Part shown: positions 1-13,130 of the stretch, piece by piece
Numbering within the stretch: the stretch's first letter is position 1
Layout: each line of letters starts with the position of its first letter
From: Crambe crambe
Lineage: Eukaryota; Porifera; Demospongiae; Poecilosclerida; Crambeidae
Reading direction: 5' to 3'
Assembly (NCBI GenBank): GCA_963924555.1
Contig: OZ004597.1
Span: 62,001 to 126,000 of the forward strand
Length of the DNA: 64,000 nt
The notes under the pieces: generated by a model
Told to the model about the DNA's origin: nothing
Databases searched by the model: none
Seen by the model: only the letters and a program-made list of their open reading frames with translations
Program-made: the position numbers and the translations under genes

Positions 1-176
1 CCAGAACTTTCAAAAGTCCGAGTCCTTTTCTTTTTGACCTTCTTTATCTTGTGCTGCGCACTACTATTACTACTACTAGCTTTTCCCTTCTCTCTCCTGA
101 TCTCTTGAGATTTCTCTGTAGCTGCTAAAGCTCGCTTTTTAAAGGCTTCTTTTTCTTTCCTAAGAGCTGGATCCAT
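1..176 (-). CDS. GTF2E2: TFIIE beta subunit, N-terminal exon (partial)
   Basis: The start codon is at 174-176 on the minus strand, and the reading frame is open to the window edge, giving about 58 residues. The protein begins MDPALRKEKEAFKKRAL, which closely matches the known TFIIE-beta start (MDP, a charged stretch, then FKKRAL). A serine run and a lysine/arginine-rich stretch follow, as in the family. TFIIE beta is a general RNA polymerase II initiation factor that helps load and regulate TFIIH at the promoter. The winged-helix domains lie outside the window. The gene is head-to-head with UNC45, with 118 bp between the two start codons. Identity rests on a short but distinctive N-terminus. 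Confidence 0.72.
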   Translation of the reverse strand, partial: MDPALRKEKEAFKKRALAATEKSQEIRREKGKASSSNSSAQHKIKKVKKKRTRTFESS

Positions 177-294
177 TTTTATAGCCTGCCCACGAGGTAG
201 CTAGCCGAGTGCCAACGATGGGCTCTAATTGGAATGATCCCCTGCCATGCCCCAGTTCCCCTTCCTTATAAGGAAAATAATTATCATCATCATC
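177..294. promoter_or_regulatory. Divergent intergenic region, GTF2E2/UNC45
   Basis: This is the 118 bp between the opposed start codons. It must hold the core promoters or 5' leaders of both genes, so a shared bidirectional promoter is inferred. I see no clear TATA box. An in-frame upstream ATG at 247 would add 16 residues to UNC45 but matches the family less well than the ATG at 295. Confidence 0.45.
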
Positions 295-3174
295 ATGAAT
301 CCAGAGGCAATATTGGATCAGGCTCTGTCAAGTAAAGAAGCTGGAAATCAGCACTTCAGAAAAGGTGAATATGATGATGCTGTCAAGTGTTATAGCCAAG
401 CACTTTTGCAGTGCCCCCAAGACCATGAATATGGTGCTATCATTTTGAAGAACAGGGCAGCATGCTACCTTAAACTACAGCAGCATTTGGCTGCACTGTC
501 TGACTGCACCCAAGCACTCCATATTGCTCCAAATGATATCAAGACCTTATACCGGCGAGCACTGGCCTATGAAAGCATAGGAAATTTAACTGATGCTTTT
601 GCAGACTTGAAACGTTTGCTTAGTATTGAGCCACAGAATAAGGAAGCTACAGAACTGGCCCGCAAGTTGACTGCTACCATTAAGAAGCAACAGGATCACA
701 TGCAATCTACTGATGGATTACTTGAGGAGATCTTTCGATCACTTAAAAATCCTAAACTTTCCCAAGCTAAGCAGATTGTGGCAGCAAAAAATTGTGCAAT
801 TCTCAGCAGAGAACCTGCTGGGGCAATAAAAATGTATGAAGCTGGAGTCGTGCCCCTACTTTTACCATTCCTAGACTCGTGTGAAACTGAACTCGTTCAT
901 CATGTCTTGCAGACATTCATTGGCCTGTGCACGGGGCAGAAAGCTCGTGCTTACGCTGTAGTCCAAAGCATCTCTCTCGAGAAAATATCTGCTCTTATCA
1001 GTCACGAGAGCAGTGAAGTATCTTGCAGTGCAATTGCCCTCGTCAAGCAAGTGATACTTTCGATCTCCAGTGAGGATATGCACACTCCTAAGGGTGTGGA
1101 GTCTGCAACACCTGATGTAACTCTAATCATTCCTGTGGTGCAAATGATGTTCATCTTACTATTAAACAAAAGCGTTACCAGCATCTCAAGAGACCACATC
1201 ATGGAAATGTTGATGTCCACTATTCCAAAGGTAAAGTGATTCGTTTGTACTCGTTTGTATGTGATTATATTTCAACCATATCAAAGAAAAGATGTTGGCA
1301 GGCCCCTATGCATGAGATTTACTGGCACTTTTCATTCTTTATACTAGAGTTCCTATGTGGTGTCTGTGTATTTGAAAGGTGGTCTGGTATCAAAACTTCT
1401 ACAACTCTCTGCTGTACCGGAAATAGAAGAGGAAAGTGTTGGAGTGAGTGATGAGTGCAGGGCCAATATTTCCGTAGTTCTTTCTACCCTTTACCAGAAT
1501 TGTAATGCGGAAGAGAAAGTATTGATGGAAGAAGAGTGCACTGCGTTTGTCCTCACTCGACTCGATAGGGAGAATAGTGCAGCAAGACGAGAAGCAGTGT
1601 TAGCCATTACTGTACTGCTTCAGGGAGTGCTAGAAGTTGGAGCTAAAATCTTCCTGCAAAAAAAGGCAAAGGATGAAGTGTTACGAATGGCCAGTTCTGA
1701 AGATGTTGGCCATCAAAGTCTTGCTGTCGAAGCCCTGGCACTGGCTGCTTCTAACAAGGAGCGTTGTCATGATATCATTACAGATGGACTGCCAATTTTG
1801 AAGAAGTTATTTTCTTCTCCAGATGATGGCGTGAAAGTCCGAGCTTTAGTGAGTCTTTGTAAATTGGGCTCTGTTGGTGGTAGCAACATCAATGCACGCC
1901 TATTTGCAGAAGGATCGGGATTGAAGTTGGAACAGGCTTGTCGCAAGTTTCTAGTTAATACAAAGAGGCACAGTCGTCTATACAGGTGGGCTGTGGAAGG
2001 CCTTGCTTTCTTATCCGTAGATGCTGAAGTAAAAGAAGCCTTCATTTCTAAAAGCGGTGCGGTTAAGACGTTGTGCTCCATTCCCAAGACTGGTGAGCAG
2101 TCTTTGCTGTATGGAACGGTCACCATCTTTGTCAACTTAACCAACAGCTACGATAAGCCTGAGAAGAACCCAGAGCTAGAAGAACTGGGTAAATATGCTG
2201 GAGAGAATGTCCCCAAGCAACACGAGTTGGATGGAGACGAGTATGTTAAAAAACGAGTGTCCTCTCTGCTGGGGCTGGGTATTGTCCCTGCTCTAGTTAT
2301 TCTGACCAGTAGTGAGAGCAAAGCTGTCCATGAGCAAGTATCCAGAGTCTTTTTGGCATTAGTAGAAGAGGCTTCCCATAGAGGTGTAGTAATGCAACAA
2401 GGAGGGGTCAAGTCTTTGTTATTGCTCACAAATAGCAACACCGACCATGGCAAACGCCTGGCTGCACAAGCTTTAGCAAAGATAGGTATAACAAACGATC
2501 CAAGGTTGGCTTTTCCGGGACAGAGAGCTTTGGAAGTCATCCGTCCTCTAGTACAACTGCTAAAGTCCGACCAAGGTCTGCAACAATTTGAGGCCTTGAT
2601 GGCTCTCACTAATATGGCAGGTACTACGGATGATGTCAGACAGCGCATTGTCAAGGAAGGAGCTGTGCCATTGATCGAGTCGCTAATGTTTGAAGAACAT
2701 GATCTGATACGCCGTGCTGCCACTGAAGTCCTTTGCAACATGATTCAGATTCCAGATATTCATGAAAGGTTCTTGCAGGATGATGTAGAACGGGTTAAAC
2801 TCTGGACTCTATTTTCTGGAGAGGAAGACTTTGAGTTGGCCCGTGCAGCCTCTGGGGGACTGGCCCAGCTCACCCACGATCCACGCATATGCACCAAAGT
2901 AATGCAAGTCAAATCTGCCATTCCTATTTTGAAGGAATTGGTAGCCAGTGAGGAAAAAGAGCTGCAACACAGGGGGACTTATATCTTGGCTAACCTGGTG
3001 GCAGCAAGTAAAGACATCGCTAAAGAGATCGTCTCTGGTGAATTCTTGGAGATTCTCATGGCTTTAGTGCAGGCACCCACTATTTCCGAGCCAGTTAGGA
3101 CCAATGCAAGTAGAGCTCTTGAGAAGGCAGTGGAACATCAACTCATAGAACCCAACCCTCAGCTGTACGCTTGA
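295..3174 (+). CDS. UNC45: UNC-45 myosin chaperone
   Basis: There are two exons, 295-1230 and 1348-3174. The donor AAG|GTAAAG and acceptor CTAG are both phase 0, giving about 920 residues against roughly 930-945 in animals. The first 130 residues form three TPR repeats (AGNQHFRKGEYDDAVKCYSQ, then KNRAACYLKL and RRALAYESIG), the Hsp90-docking module. The rest is armadillo-like central and UCS repeats, for example AIPILKELVASEEKELQHRG near the C-terminus. UNC-45 folds and protects the myosin motor domain together with Hsp90 in the cytoplasm. The ATG at 295 was chosen because MNPEAILDQAL leads straight into the TPR. The 3' end lies 76 bp from the end of the converging CFAP119-like gene, with an ATTAAA possible poly(A) signal near 3218. 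Confidence 0.93.
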
Positions 3175-3250
3175 AAGAAAATTGACTAGTTTTTTTTGTT
3201 TTTGTTTTTCGATACATATTAAAGAACTGATCGTAGTTATGATAAAATTA

Positions 3251-4191
3251 TCAGTAAGTTGCTTTACCACCTTTCTTCTTTGCGCTGACTATTCGCTTGC
3301 TGGTTTCAACTGCACTTTCCAAGGCACTGATTCTACCGAGCAGCCTTGTTTCCTGTGCTGCCAGCTGTTCCTTGATGTATTCCTAAAATTTAATACGGCT
3401 AACAATGACGTGTGTGGTTACACTTGTGATTGTTACCTGTTCTTGCTTGACTATCTGATTCAAGCTAGTGGTGATGAGTTCCTTCAAGCGAACCTTGGCA
3501 GGCTCCTCTGGCTGTTCACTGCAGTTATCAGTCTTCCCACCTGATTCGTCGCTATCTATACATCACATTATAATGCAGTAGCTATAAAAAATACCAGTTC
3601 TGATACTGAACACTTACTTTCTCCTTCCTCTTGTTCTGTGGTTACAATAGTGCCCACTTCACCATCCTGTGAGACCACTGGTGGAATAATGCCTTCCCCA
3701 GAGTATGAGAAGAAGACATTCATCTGAACCCTCTTTGTAAAGGCGTACTTGTAGAGTTTGTAATGCTTAAAGTACGTTGACAACACATATTCACTAAGAG
3801 TTTTGACTTGCAAGGGTGTGAAGAGACCTGTACTAAAGGGAGGACGGTTCACACTGTGCTGAACCAGCAGCTTCCCAAAATAATCAAACAGTTCAGATTG
3901 ATTTTCAAAGGGTGTGGAAATGCACTTTGAATGAATCTTTTTCACTATGGAGAGAAGTGTAGATAACTGAGCGGTATTAAATTTCTGGTTCTTCCCAAAT
4001 AAAAAAGCATACATATACAAGTCCAGTTCAATGATGTCTTGTTTGCTCTGTCCATCCAGCCCCAGCTTCTCACACAATGACAGCCGTAGGCTCTCTCTAC
4101 TTTGGGAACATTCTAAAAAAATTTCTACATCTGATAAGGAGAAATCAGTCCACGTACATAACTCCTCATGAGCAGTCATATCAGTTTCCAT
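3251..4191 (-). CDS. CFAP119: Cilia- and flagella-associated protein 119 (CCDC189-like)
   Basis: There are three exons: 3618-4191, 3437-3555 and 3251-3382. Intron phases 1 and 0 fit exactly and give about 274 residues. Exon 1 has the family signature: a WTDFSLSDVE start, then LLVQHSVNRPPFSTGLFTP and STYFKHYKLYKYAFTKRVQM, closely like human CCDC189. Exon 3 encodes a short coiled coil (EYIKEQLAAQETRLLGRISA) and a basic tail. The family is linked to the axoneme of motile cilia and sperm flagella, but its molecular role is poorly known. The gene is tail-to-tail with UNC45 and head-to-head with TAF1. The last two exons were assembled from splice signals and are supported by frame continuity. Confidence 0.82.
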
Positions 4192-4263
4192 GGATATTAA
4201 GCTTACCGGTCGTACTTTGACCTTTTATGATAGGAAATAAAGCGCACCTTGGTATTGGTAGAT
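4192..4263. promoter_or_regulatory. Divergent intergenic region, CFAP119/TAF1
   Basis: Only 72 bp separate the two opposed start codons, so the transcription start regions must overlap or sit inside the 5' leaders. No TATA box or other motif can be named with confidence. Confidence 0.4.
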
Positions 4264-7200
4264 ATGGATTTGGTCGGATTTCTGTTCGGAAACGTCAATG
4301 AAGAGGGTGAGCTGGAGGATGAAGAAGTTCTCGACAAGGTTAGCGAGCTCCTCAAGTAGTAGTTCTGCTTTTATGTGTTTTTGTAGGATTGTGTTGCAGG
4401 TCTTAGTCGCCTGGGGGTAGGATTGGGCAGTGTATTAGGAGAAATGGTGGACCCAGGTGAAGGAGAGGACAGTGATGAGAGTGAGACAGACAATGAGAAA
4501 GCATTAATGTCAGAAGATTTTGCTGACATAGATGAGGTACACCTCAGTCAGCACATTGTGTGGTATAAATGCTTGTGATGAACACATCACAGGTAGCAGA
4601 TGATGATACTCCAGATGCCCCTTTGGTTGGATCAACTTTGCCTCGGTCACAGCCCTCATACTCAGTCGGCCCCACACCTATGCTGACATCTCGTACCACA
4701 CATGAGCAAGAGGAGGATTATGACCTGCCATCCTCTCCAGAACCTTCTCGACCACCAATAGGAACAGTTTTGCCTTCCAATGTCTCTCATTCTTCATCTT
4801 TCAAGTCCCATCCTGCACTTTCCAGTATCTCTATAACCCATCCTTCCACTACTATGATGTTCCCATCTGAATCTCGGCAGGCTGGTGAATGTTCATCGAG
4901 TGTGGAGGAGTCATTGAGCTCACCTGTGGTTCAGGACTCTGGCTTTGAGTCACAAAGTGCTTCGTTAGAAGATGCCCTGAAGTCACCACAGATTATCAAA
5001 AGTCTTCCCCGTGTATTGGGATCAACTGCTGAAGAAGTGGTTGTTAATACTGGTAGTGAGACTAAACTCGTGACCCAATTTGAAACTACTTCTGTTAGTT
5101 CGGAAAACCAGGATGTGAGAGAATTTCCTGAGACCAATGGTGAGCAAGGTTCAGCTATTCCTGCCCTCATCCCAGATAACATGACTCTAGAAGAGCTGCG
5201 GGCCAAAGTCAAAGAGTTATTCCCTGGTTTCAAGTCTCATGGAATTTTAAGGTTTTCTAGTTTGCTGGGCCCTGGAAAGCCTTCTTCTCTTCCTAGAGTA
5301 TGGAGAGAAGCACAAAAGCCCAAGAAGAAGAAGAGGAAAGAGCCTGCTCAAACTTGCACCTGGACTCTGGATGTGGACTTTGAACCCCCTCCAGAAATGG
5401 TGATGACCAGTGATGAGGTAATGAAATTAAGTCATAGATATCACTGAATTATTTTTTTCTGATGCAGGAGAAATTTTTATCTGTGGCCATCCCTGAGGTC
5501 AAGTCGTCATCAGCCAAGGACCCTACAAAAAATAAGAAAGGTCAGGGTGACCATGCAACCAGAGATTGGAGATTTGGTCCAGCCAAGCTTTGGTACGACT
5601 TAATTGGCCTCCCAGAAGACGCACAGACTTTGGACTATGGATTTAAACTGAAGGTGACTATAAAATTTTGTTATGAGAGTGGATTTTTCAAAATTACACG
5701 TCACCCTGTTCAGGATGCTAAGAGCGAGTCCCTTTCGTCAGGTACCGCTGATGATTTTGAACCACCTGAGGATGCTTTTTTGATGGTGTCTCAAGAGCAC
5801 TGGGAAGATAAGGTGTTATGGGACATCCCATACACCCCAGCCCCTCCACTGTCTGGAATGGGAGGTACATGGAAGCCGCTCAGTGAGACCTCTGCCTCAT
5901 ACTCCCGTCAGCTCAGTGCAGGACACAGCACCACTGAGGGAGGTGTGTCCAGTGACTCTGGCCCACATCAATCCATGTTTCCCATAGAGAACTATGAATT
6001 GGCCTACTATCGCTGGGAGGATGACATCATTTGGGACACTGAGGCAATGGAGCAGATTCCTGCACCCACCTTACCTCTGATTGACCCAAATGACTCGAAC
6101 TTTATCATCGGCATTCCAGAAGAACCTCCTCCGACTTTTGGAACTGATAGAGAGAATCGCAAGGTGGTTCCAGATTGAAATTCACTGATATCCTTAAGCA
6201 TTGTTATTGTATAATTCAGGATGGTAAGAAGGTGGGACGAGTAGGTGGTGGTCGTAACAAGGGTACTTCAGAGACTGTTCAAGTCCCTGCTTTCCACAGC
6301 AAGAAGGATCCCTTCAACATTTCCAATGATGAGTATTATAACCCCAAACACGTGTCCAACTCTCAGGGCTTGAGTGGATTTGATGGCAATGTGGTGCAAC
6401 ACTCTACCCCAGCCCTGGATCTCCACCCACATTGGTTCCCCACTCAGCTCAGTTCCAGTACCCTCAGGCACTTTCATCGTCCCAAGCTACGGATACGCTG
6501 TCCTCGTGGGGAGCACAGCACAGGTTGGTACACTGTCAGTTCCTTGGAAAGTCACGTGGCCCTCAAGACAAAGGAAAGGGAAAAGGAAAGGGTAGCTTCA
6601 GGTGGCGGTGAAGTCTTCTTCATGCGCACTCCAGAAGATTTGAGCTCATGTGATGGCAAGCTGGTGTTGGCCGAGTATTGTGAACAGTACCCTCCACTTC
6701 TCAGTGCAATCGGTCTGGCCACTAAAATCAAAAATTACTACCGCAGATGTGAGGTAAGTCTAGTCCCGCCCAGAACTTGGTGATGTTCTTATGACTGTTT
6801 GCAGCGACAAGTGAAGAGCCACAATCCCGAGCTCCAGTACGGAGAGACCACTTATGTGCAAAATATGTCGTACTTCCTGGGCCAGCTGAAGCCAGGACAG
6901 GTCCTACAGAGCTTCGAAAGCAACCTATTTCGATCACCCATTTACCAGCACACCATGCCAGAGACAGACTTTATACTGATAGTGGTTGGAGATGAAGTAT
7001 ACCTCAGGGACTGTCCACATGTGTTTGTAGTTGGTCAGGAGTGTCCTAAAGTGGAGGTCCCAGCCCCAAACTCCAAACCAGCCACACAGTTCCAGAGAGA
7101 ACTGCTGCAGGTATGTACATGACACGTGCAGTAGTACTATGCGTACTAAATTCTCCTGTTTCTCTAGGTTTTCCTGTACCAACAGTTCAGAGAAAGTGAG

Positions 7201-10200
7201 GAGTCACCCAAGAAGTTGAAAATGGATGTGATTAGGAAAGCTTTTCCTGCTAATATCATGTCTGAAAGTGTAATCAGAAAGGTGCTAAAGACTTGTGCTG
7301 ACTTCAAGAGGGAAGGTAAGTCACTCTCTTCTCAGTGACTCGCTCACTTTACCAGAGACTCTTGCTTTGTCAAGGCTATGAGAATGGCTGGTGGGTCTTG
7401 CGTCCTGACTTTAGGCTTCCAACTAATGAAGAGATTCGTAGCTTGATAACTCCAGAGCAAGTGTGTGCCTATCACAGCATGTTAGTTGCTGAGTACAGGC
7501 TCAAGGTAGGACTTCCATTAGTAGGCTCGTTCGTTCTATCTTGAAGTCGCTATTCATAGGAAGCGGGTTATCGTGGCAAGTCTCTGTTTACTGTTGAGGA
7601 AGATGAAGAGGAAGATTCTGGAAACAAGATGGATGATGAGGTGAGGCATCCCATCCTGCAATGTACATGATATTGCTTACATACATTTTAGTTGCGAGCT
7701 GCTCCATGGAACACCACTCACCACTTCATCAATGCTTCTAAGGGCAAATACCAACTCTCTGTCAGTGGACCAGCAGACCCCACAGGTTGTGGAGAAGGCT
7801 TTTCCTACACCCGCCTCAACCCCAGGGTATGTGTCTGTACACCATCCTTCCATTTCTGTCAAATGACTTCATTGCAGCGAGAAACTGCCAGTAGTTTGCC
7901 AGCTAGCAAGAAGTACAAGAATGTAATGGGGACAGACGGAGACTTGAGGAAGTTGAAGCTACACAAGGCCAAGACATTACTCAGGAATTTTGGAGTCCCA
8001 GAGGAAGAGGTGACCAGATGTACTGTAAGAGGCACGTCCACTATCTCAATATTTCTCCTTACAGATTACCAAGTTATCACGTTGGCAAGTCATAGACCGA
8101 GTGAGGGAGCTCTCCACTGAGGCAGCACGTTCTGGAGATGGGGGTGAGATCCTAGCCCTGTTGTTTTGTATTATAAATCCATAACGTTATATTGATCAGT
8201 GGATATGATGAACCTCAAATTTGCCAGAGGAGCTCGCTTCTCTCAGATGGAGGCACAAGAGAGATATCGTGACGAGTGCCAAAAGATGTTTGACCTGCAA
8301 AATAGGTAGACCTTTTATCACCTGTGAAGGTGATAATATTGGTGCTGTTTTCTTGGTAGTGTCTTGTCAAGTGCAGAAGTACTGTCCACTGATGAAGACA
8401 GCAGTGGTGGTGAGGATGACAGTGATAACGAGTTGGGACGCAACTTGGAGACACTGCTGTGTGGCAAAAAGACCACAGCCCAGCTCAGCTATGAGCAAGA
8501 GGAAGCAGAACGAGCTGAACTTCGTCGCCTGCTCTCTGAGGAGAGGCCTTCTCGAACTCCTGACTTTGCAGAAACTGGCGACAGAGGTACAGATGTCAAA
8601 AGAAAAGAAATTCAAATCATGTGCTACTCCCATAGGGACTCCAGTTGGCCTAGCAGCTGATGGAGATGATGCTTCTTCTATCAAGAGTTTTTCTTCGACG
8701 GTGGGTATTTGATTTCAGTGGAGAGTTGCTATAGTGAGGAGATGGTATCTCTCACTGTAGGCCGGAAAATACCTCGTTATCTCTCGGACTTTCTACGATG
8801 AAGAAGGTCACGAGTTTGTGAGGGATGAGGTGGTGAAGAGACCAGATGTCATCAACGCCTATGTTCAGCTCTCCAGTGAAGTCAGGTCAAAATTTGTGGA
8901 CCAGGATGAACAGACAAGAGAAGACATGAAGAAGATGAAGAGAAAGTAAGTTGAGTGGTACATCAATGATGAATAATAGATGGCACCGTACCTCATCAGG
9001 ATCCAAGATCAGCTCCGCAGGATAAAGAAAATTGAAGAAAAAGAGAAGAAGAAGGCAGAAAAGCCTCAGAAACCAAAACCACTCACCACCATTAAGGTAG
9101 AAATGTGTGGATTAAATACAGAGTGTAGTCCACTATCTATGTGTAGATGAAGTGTAGTGCCTGTGGGCAAAAGGGCCACATGAAGACCAACAGAAACTGT
9201 CCCATGTACAAGAATAACCCTATCAATGTGGCCCCTACTGACTTGGAACTGGCCCAAGAGGAGAAGGAAATTTCCCAGGATGACTTGGTTAAGGTGGAGG
9301 GCACAAAGGTGGTGCTCAATCGAGCAGTGGTGGAGCGTGCTCAAGATGTGCGCAGAAAATCCCTTCTCCTCAAGTTCCCCAAGCTCCAGCGTAAAAGAAG
9401 GCGTGGTCCTCAAGAGGAAGATCTGGACTATCTGGAGAGAAGGAAATCTATACAAAGAAGAAAGACCAACCCTGAAGTCGGTTGATTTGTAATAATAATG
9501 ACCACTGAGACTACATCAACTCTTCCTCTGATTGCTCCAGGTCCCATTTTCTGATCACATGGAGAAAGTGCTTCAGGCGCTAATGGTTCTCCCTGAGGTA
9601 CAACCCATTCTTTATGTGCAAATACTGCCTTTATCAATCCACTCCAACGCAAACAGTCCTTTCACTTCAGAAAACCAGTCAATGCTAAGACTGTACCAGA
9701 TTACTACAATGTCATCAAGTTCCCCATGGACCTCCAGACCATGAGAGAGGTACAAATAATGTCTTAATTATCCTCCCAACCTACTTGCATGCTTATTTGC
9801 TTCTATTCAGCATTGCCGGAAGCAAGTCTACAAGTCCCGTAACCAGTTCCGTGAACACATTAATCTCATAGTCACCAATTGTATCACTTATAATGGTAAG
9901 ACTTTGAGCTAGGCGGAGAGGGGATAATCTCACTCCCACTTACTATCGACTTGCTGGCGCAGGATTGAATTCTGACGTGACACGACATGCCAAACAAGTG
10001 GCTGAGGTGTGTGAGGAAGAGCTAGCAAAACTTGAAACTGAGCTGGAGCAGCTAGAAGCAGAGATCAATCCTGCCTTGGATGACAATGCTCTCGTGGCCT
10101 TCTCTTATGTATTGGGAACGGTTGTAGACTGCATGAAAGGAGTTCCCGATGTAAGTCACCACATAATAGTGAGTTCTGTATCGTCATAATGATGGCCGAC

Positions 10201-10744
10201 CTACATACAGTCGTGGCCTTTCCATCATCCTGTGTCCTCAAAAAAAATTCCAGACTACCACAAAATCATCAAGTCTCCTATGGACCTGCAGACCATGAAA
10301 AAGGTACTGTAGGTTTGTTTATTTGTTTGTTTGTTTTTAACCAAGTTGAATTATTGCAGAAATGTTCATCTCGTGCATACATGAGCCAAGAATCTTTTCT
10401 GACTGACATGAACCAGATAGTAGAGAACAGTATAACTTACAATGGGCCTTCTTCTCCATACACACAAACAGCTCAACGTATGAGGGAGACAGGCCTTCTA
10501 AAGCTCCAAAAAGTGAGTGGGCTAAAGTCAAAAGGTAATGATTAGTTAACTGTTGTTTATACAGGAGGCACAGTTATTGGATAAATTAGAGAAGCGCTTG
10601 AATGGAACTGGAAGTCCTGCCCCTTTGTTGAAGCTATTGGAAGCTACACAACCTCTACAGGATGAAATGCTACTTCTGGAAGACCTTCAACACTCCAGCT
10701 CAAGTAGTGACTCTGCCAGTGACAGTGACATGGATCGGGACTAG
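4264..10744 (+). CDS. TAF1: TFIID subunit 1 (TAF1)
   Basis: Many short-intron exons encode roughly 1,500 residues by hand count. The start [19 protein letters not shown] matches the TAF1 N-terminal TBP-binding region (FLFGNVDE in human), and exon 2 (4387-4535) holds [10 protein letters not shown]. The central TAF1 core is spread over about 5468-8950, including [19 protein letters not shown] and DYGFKLK. A CCHC zinc knuckle ([19 protein letters not shown]) is at about 9147-9206. Two bromodomains follow: the first at about 9541-10030 ([18 protein letters not shown]), the second at about 10080-10530 ([19 protein letters not shown]). The C-terminus is acidic and serine-rich. TAF1 is the scaffold of TFIID, binding TBP, core promoters and acetylated histones in the nucleus. 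A 60 bp stretch at 5654-5713 is probably a stopless intron. Exact boundaries of some middle exons were not resolved. Confidence 0.95.
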
Positions 10745-10825
10745 CTATTTGACCCCACATAACACAAAATGTCATCATTGACTTGCTCAATCAAACTAAA
10801 ACTCTTCTTGCTCAATACTGTTAAT

Positions 10826-13130
10826 TTAGTAGGTTGCAACTCCTCGTACATTGCTGACAAGCCATTTCTCCAGGTACTTGTGATCTCCAAACTCCCTCAT
10901 CCTTACAGGTCTAGCCCTCAGTTTCTCTCTGGTTGCATTCAGTCGCTGTTCTGCCAGCACATAAAGGCGGTCAGAGGCCAAGTCACCCTGCAAAGGACCT
11001 GTACGTATTTTCATAATGAAGTCTCTATCGGGACCTGACGAGCAGCGGACTACAGGAAACTTCCCGTCCACAAAGTTATCCAAGCTAAGGAGCTTGTGGA
11101 AGATCTGCATCACAGTATACATATTCCTGTGTATTTCCAACTGGTAATCATCTTACACTATAAAATATCTTTCTTTCCCTGGCAGTACCACTGTGCTTTC
11201 CAGAAGAGAGCCTTTGCATGTGTGTCTTGATGTAACCGATGTACTGCAACACGACTTTTTCGGACATGAAGAGATGTCTGTGGGCCACCAATTCGCACCA
11301 CTCTTCACTGCTGTACACCACATCCTCTGCAAATAGCAACTGTCATCACACCACAAGTTAGTTCTGAGGGTCAAAGAGTGTAGAAATTTACTTCAATGAT
11401 GTTGACAGCTCCCTTTAGCAGCATCTCACAAAACATCCGTGCCTCGTAAGCTCCTGCTTCTTGCAGCAGCTGTTGCCCGCGACTGTCATGACTCTCCTAC
11501 AATGAAATGCCACCATTCAAATAGTCAGTCTAATGTGGTCACATACCTTCAGAGAGGTGCCCGAGGACAGTACTGCAGTTATAGGGTGTCGGAAAATCAA
11601 GATGTAGTCGGTATCACTGGTGGGTAGAGCAAGGTTGTAGAGCCTGCTGCCTGCTTCTATCACTGCCAGCATATGGTTAGGCTCTACAGCATTCAGTTTT
11701 ATACCCTGAAGCAGTTCTGATAGCCGCTGCTTATCCTCATCACAAGGACCTGGAGGAGTCACCAAATGAAGCCCATCCATCCTGATCTCCACCAACCACT
11801 TCTCCAACTCCAATTGCAGTCTCTGCAACTCCACTGATCCCTTGCTAGGGAATCCTGTCTCACACAGCTCCTTCTTCCACTCCACTATACACTCAAACAA
11901 GAGGTCTTTTCTAACTTCTCCCTGCAAAGATGGTGCATGTTCCTATAATTCTCTGCTTCATCAGTCACTCACTTTAAAAGCAGCCTTCAGTAAGTCCAAT
12001 GCTCTCTGTGCACATTTTCTCTCACCTGAGAGCAGAGGAGAACTCCAGGAACACAGAGATTCATCCTTAACCACACAGTCCACATAAGAAAGAAGTCTGC
12101 ACCCCAAACAATAATGCTACTCGATACCCAGAGAAGAGTATCACACTCACCTACAAGAATCACAAAACATAACTAAAGAAATATCTGGAGCCAGTTCCAG
12201 GGACCTCTCCACTTTCTTCTTCTTGGACAGTGTTCCCACAGCCTGCCCCATGCAGGCATCTACGAAACTCTTTCCAAAGAGATGTTGAGGGTCCATTAAC
12301 TGACTCAAGTGCAGCCATTGAGGGGAGCAGACTACAACACTTTCTGGGGAGGCACACAGAGCCTCTATTGATCGCACATGTCCACGCATCAACTCGCAGC
12401 AGAAGCGACGCACTTCACAAGCAAAGAAAAACTCCTACAAGGGTGATACAAGTGATACGTCATCAATACCATGCCATGTCACTTGATTCACCTGATTAAT
12501 AGTGTCTGCAAGCTGCTTCTCGTGTGGCGTAGCTAGCGAAAAGAACTGCTGGTCCAGTGCAACATACACCACAAAGAGAGTGTTGTTCTTGGCTTGTGCT
12601 GATAGTTCATTTTGAACCCCAGCAAACCAGGGACAGGTAATCAGGCATGCATACAAAACCTTCTTGACACACCCCTCTAGCACGCGAGTGATATGCTCAG
12701 CAAGCTTGGCTTTATGCTGTTCAGAGAGTGAGGAGGGCGTGTGAGTCTTGACCAACAGTTTTAACTTGGAAATCAAAACAGGGTCAAGGGTTGGAAACTT
12801 CATCTCATAGTGACTACCATCGATCTTGCTCTTAAGACTTCTAAGTTGATCCATTAGCGACTGAGCCTCCGATACAACTGCACACATTGTACGACACAGG
12901 TGAAAAAGAGAGAGAGCATAAAGTAATGGATATTCACCACAATTTTTATGTTCATCTCCTCCCAGTGCAGTAGTACTGTCACTGATGAGATGACAGAGCT
13001 GTTCGTGTGCTTGCAGACTTTTGGAAGCAGCCTCCATAAGAGCATCCTTCTCACTTCTCCCAATTCATGAATGACACATAAACACTATTGTCAGTAATAC
13101 AATGATGGATGATTACCTCTTATCAGTCAT
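10826..13130 (-). CDS. Tandem nucleotidyltransferase-fold protein (RlaP-like)
   Basis: This is a multi-exon gene. A 14 nt first exon (13117-13130, MTDKR) joins in frame to the exon ending at 12492. I read two repeats of the RlaP/PF10127 plan. The N-terminal repeat has TLFVVYVALDQQFFSLATP then EFFFACEVRRFCCELMRGH. The C-terminal repeat has GSRLYNLALPTSDTDYILIF, then EAGAYEARMFCEMLLKGAVN, then RHLFMSEKVVLQYIGYIKTH. GSR...SDTDY is the classic nucleotidyltransferase metal-binding motif. The N-terminal repeat lacks a recognisable GS and DxD and is probably inactive. Bacterial relatives are tied to RNA repair; the animal function is unknown to me. The 3' end lies 81 bp from TAF1. The fold assignment is by motif only. 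Confidence 0.62.

Noticed and set aside
3182..3544. Plus-strand protein between UNC45 and CFAP119
   Set aside because: It is the antisense shadow of the last two CFAP119 exons, which have proper splice signals and family similarity.
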